From Legionella_A sp963772805 (GTDB lineage: Bacteria > Pseudomonadota > Gammaproteobacteria > Legionellales > Legionellaceae), in NCBI GenBank assembly GCA_963772805.1, contig CAVYYU010000008.1, forward strand, positions 1,054,001 to 1,118,000: a stretch of DNA of 64,000 nt, written 5' to 3'. The position numbers and the translations under genes are program-made. The first letter of the stretch is position 1. Each line of letters opens with the position of its first letter. Under the pieces are notes generated by a model, which ran no database searches, had not been told where the DNA came from, and was given only the letters and a program-made list of their open reading frames with translations. This document shows, piece by piece, positions 63,411 to 64,000 of this stretch.

Positions 63411-63511
63411 CAAGGGTGTTATTGGTATTTTTAAATACGCTCACGCCCATAGAGCACTCGCGAAAAACATTGCTGTTTTTCGCCGATTTAAAAATACCAA
63501 TAACACCCTTG
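63411..63511. repeat. 101-bp inverted-repeat element (MITE-like or terminator)
   Basis: Perfect 26-bp arms at 63411-63436 and 63486-63511 (outer bases CAAGGGTGTTATTGG) surround a 49-bp centre that holds a second perfect hairpin, GCGAAAAACA-TTGC-TGTTTTTCGC (63460-63483). It stands between two convergent genes, 34 bp after clpB. It could be a strong two-way terminator or a small mobile element. Confidence 0.75.
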
Positions 63512-63546
63512 CTTTCCATAACCACTTTACGCCGTGGCGGGTTTTA

Positions 63547-64000
63547 CTAGGATAGTTTTGTCGAATGCCCATCTTCTGTATTTTTAGCATCATTCTTATG
63601 CGAATCATCTGTCTTTTCTTCATCCTTTAATGACGACAATGCACCTTTATAATTTAAAAAACCTTGAGCCGCGTGCCCTACATCTTCTGTCTTCGTAGTC
63701 TTAAGTGCCGTGCCTGCGTCAAGTAACCCTCCCCCAACTATTGGCACTAGTATAAGTGCAAGGCCAATCAGTTGCATAATACTACCCACGAACCATTTCA
63801 GTGCATTACCTAGCCCTTCTCCGCCTGGCGTTGGTTTATTGATAAATTTATCTCCTAACGTCTGCAGTTTTCGAGACGCGTCAATGAATTGTGGTAATTT
63901 GCCATCTTCAGTCGCCTTATTATTTAAAGTACTGGTACTAGTAGCATCGTTTGCACTAAATTTATACAATTTATTTTTTTCATCGGGCGTTAACTCCTCA
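63547..64000 (-). CDS. C-terminal part of an unknown protein (truncated by the window edge)
   Basis: The reading frame enters from beyond position 64000, reading EELTPDEKNKLYKFSANDAT, so the TTG near 63969 is not the true start. The visible 151 residues include a hydrophobic stretch (about WFVGSIMQLIGLALILVPIVGGGLL) that could form one or two membrane helices, followed by a charged tail ending EEKTDDSHKNDAKNTEDGHSTKLS. I do not recognise the family. The acidic-polar C-terminus and lack of a known domain resemble effector proteins, but most of the gene is outside the window. Confidence 0.7.
   Translation of the reverse strand, partial: EELTPDEKNKLYKFSANDATSTSTLNNKATEDGKLPQFIDASRKLQTLGDKFINKPTPGGEGLGNALKWFVGSIMQLIGLALILVPIVGGGLLDAGTALKTTKTEDVGHAAQGFLNYKGALSSLKDEEKTDDSHKNDAKNTEDGHSTKLS

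Noticed and set aside
1..64000. CRISPR arrays or prophage
   Set aside because: No regularly spaced direct repeats with unique spacers, no cas genes and no phage structural genes were seen.

Overview
The window is a chromosomal segment of a gammaproteobacterium. The gene content and order point towards the Legionellales (Legionella/Coxiella relatives): a pilMNOPQ-aroK-aroB-damX cluster beside a divergent mrcA, dnaB-alr, lspA-ileS-ribF, AT-rich genes that look like secreted effectors (Fic domain, coiled coil, alpha-solenoid repeats, poly-serine tail), and intermediate to low GC by eye. The genus cannot be fixed from the sequence alone.

Layout. 0-2.6 kb: era-recO-pdxJ on the minus strand, without rnc next to era, and with a GC-rich mini inverted-repeat element between recO and pdxJ. 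2.7-5.9 kb: a type IV pilin, a long coiled-coil protein of unknown function and a degenerate KDPG-aldolase-like protein. 5.9-10.2 kb: ribF-ileS-lspA. 10.3-11.4 kb: a universal stress protein and a PnuC-type transporter. 11.5-19.5 kb: the type IV pilus machine operon pilMNOPQ running into aroK-aroB-damX, divergent from mrcA (19.7-22.1 kb). 22.1-27.8 kb: etfB-etfA-ald, ugd-galU and a CBS-domain protein. 27.9-29.4 kb: a first insertion sequence (IS-A). 29.4-32.6 kb: a glycine-zipper lipoprotein and dnaB-alr.

32.8-41.2 kb is an accessory region: an effector-like hypothetical, an ArsC-like protein, an IS3-family element, a membrane diguanylate cyclase, an IS1202/ISNCY-type element flanked by 16-bp direct repeats, a Fic protein, a small broken gene and a beta-rich hypothetical with a poly-serine tail. 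41.2-52.8 kb: DUF2147, a SWIM-SNF2 helicase, nadE, two tandem outer-membrane barrels, rpe, slt and a 992-residue protein with about twelve 33-residue repeats. 52.8-53.3 kb: a non-coding gap with a cluster of DnaA-box-like sites. 53.3-64 kb: degP/degQ, miaB-rluD-pgeF, an MFS transporter, tRNA-Met, an sppA-type protease, clpB, a 101-bp inverted-repeat element and the end of an unknown membrane protein running off the window.

The most unusual signal is a pair of short structured motifs shared by all three insertion sequences. The transposases are dissimilar, yet each element carries, between the transposase stop codon and the right terminal repeat, (1) a 31-nt motif able to form a two-stem hairpin with a GGGA tetraloop and (2) a GGGG/CCCC hairpin whose stem pairs change in a compensatory way, followed by ACCCC and GGATATTT. 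In the IS3 element motif 1 is inverted and lies after motif 2. This suggests a mobile or functional nucleic-acid module hitch-hiking in different transposons.
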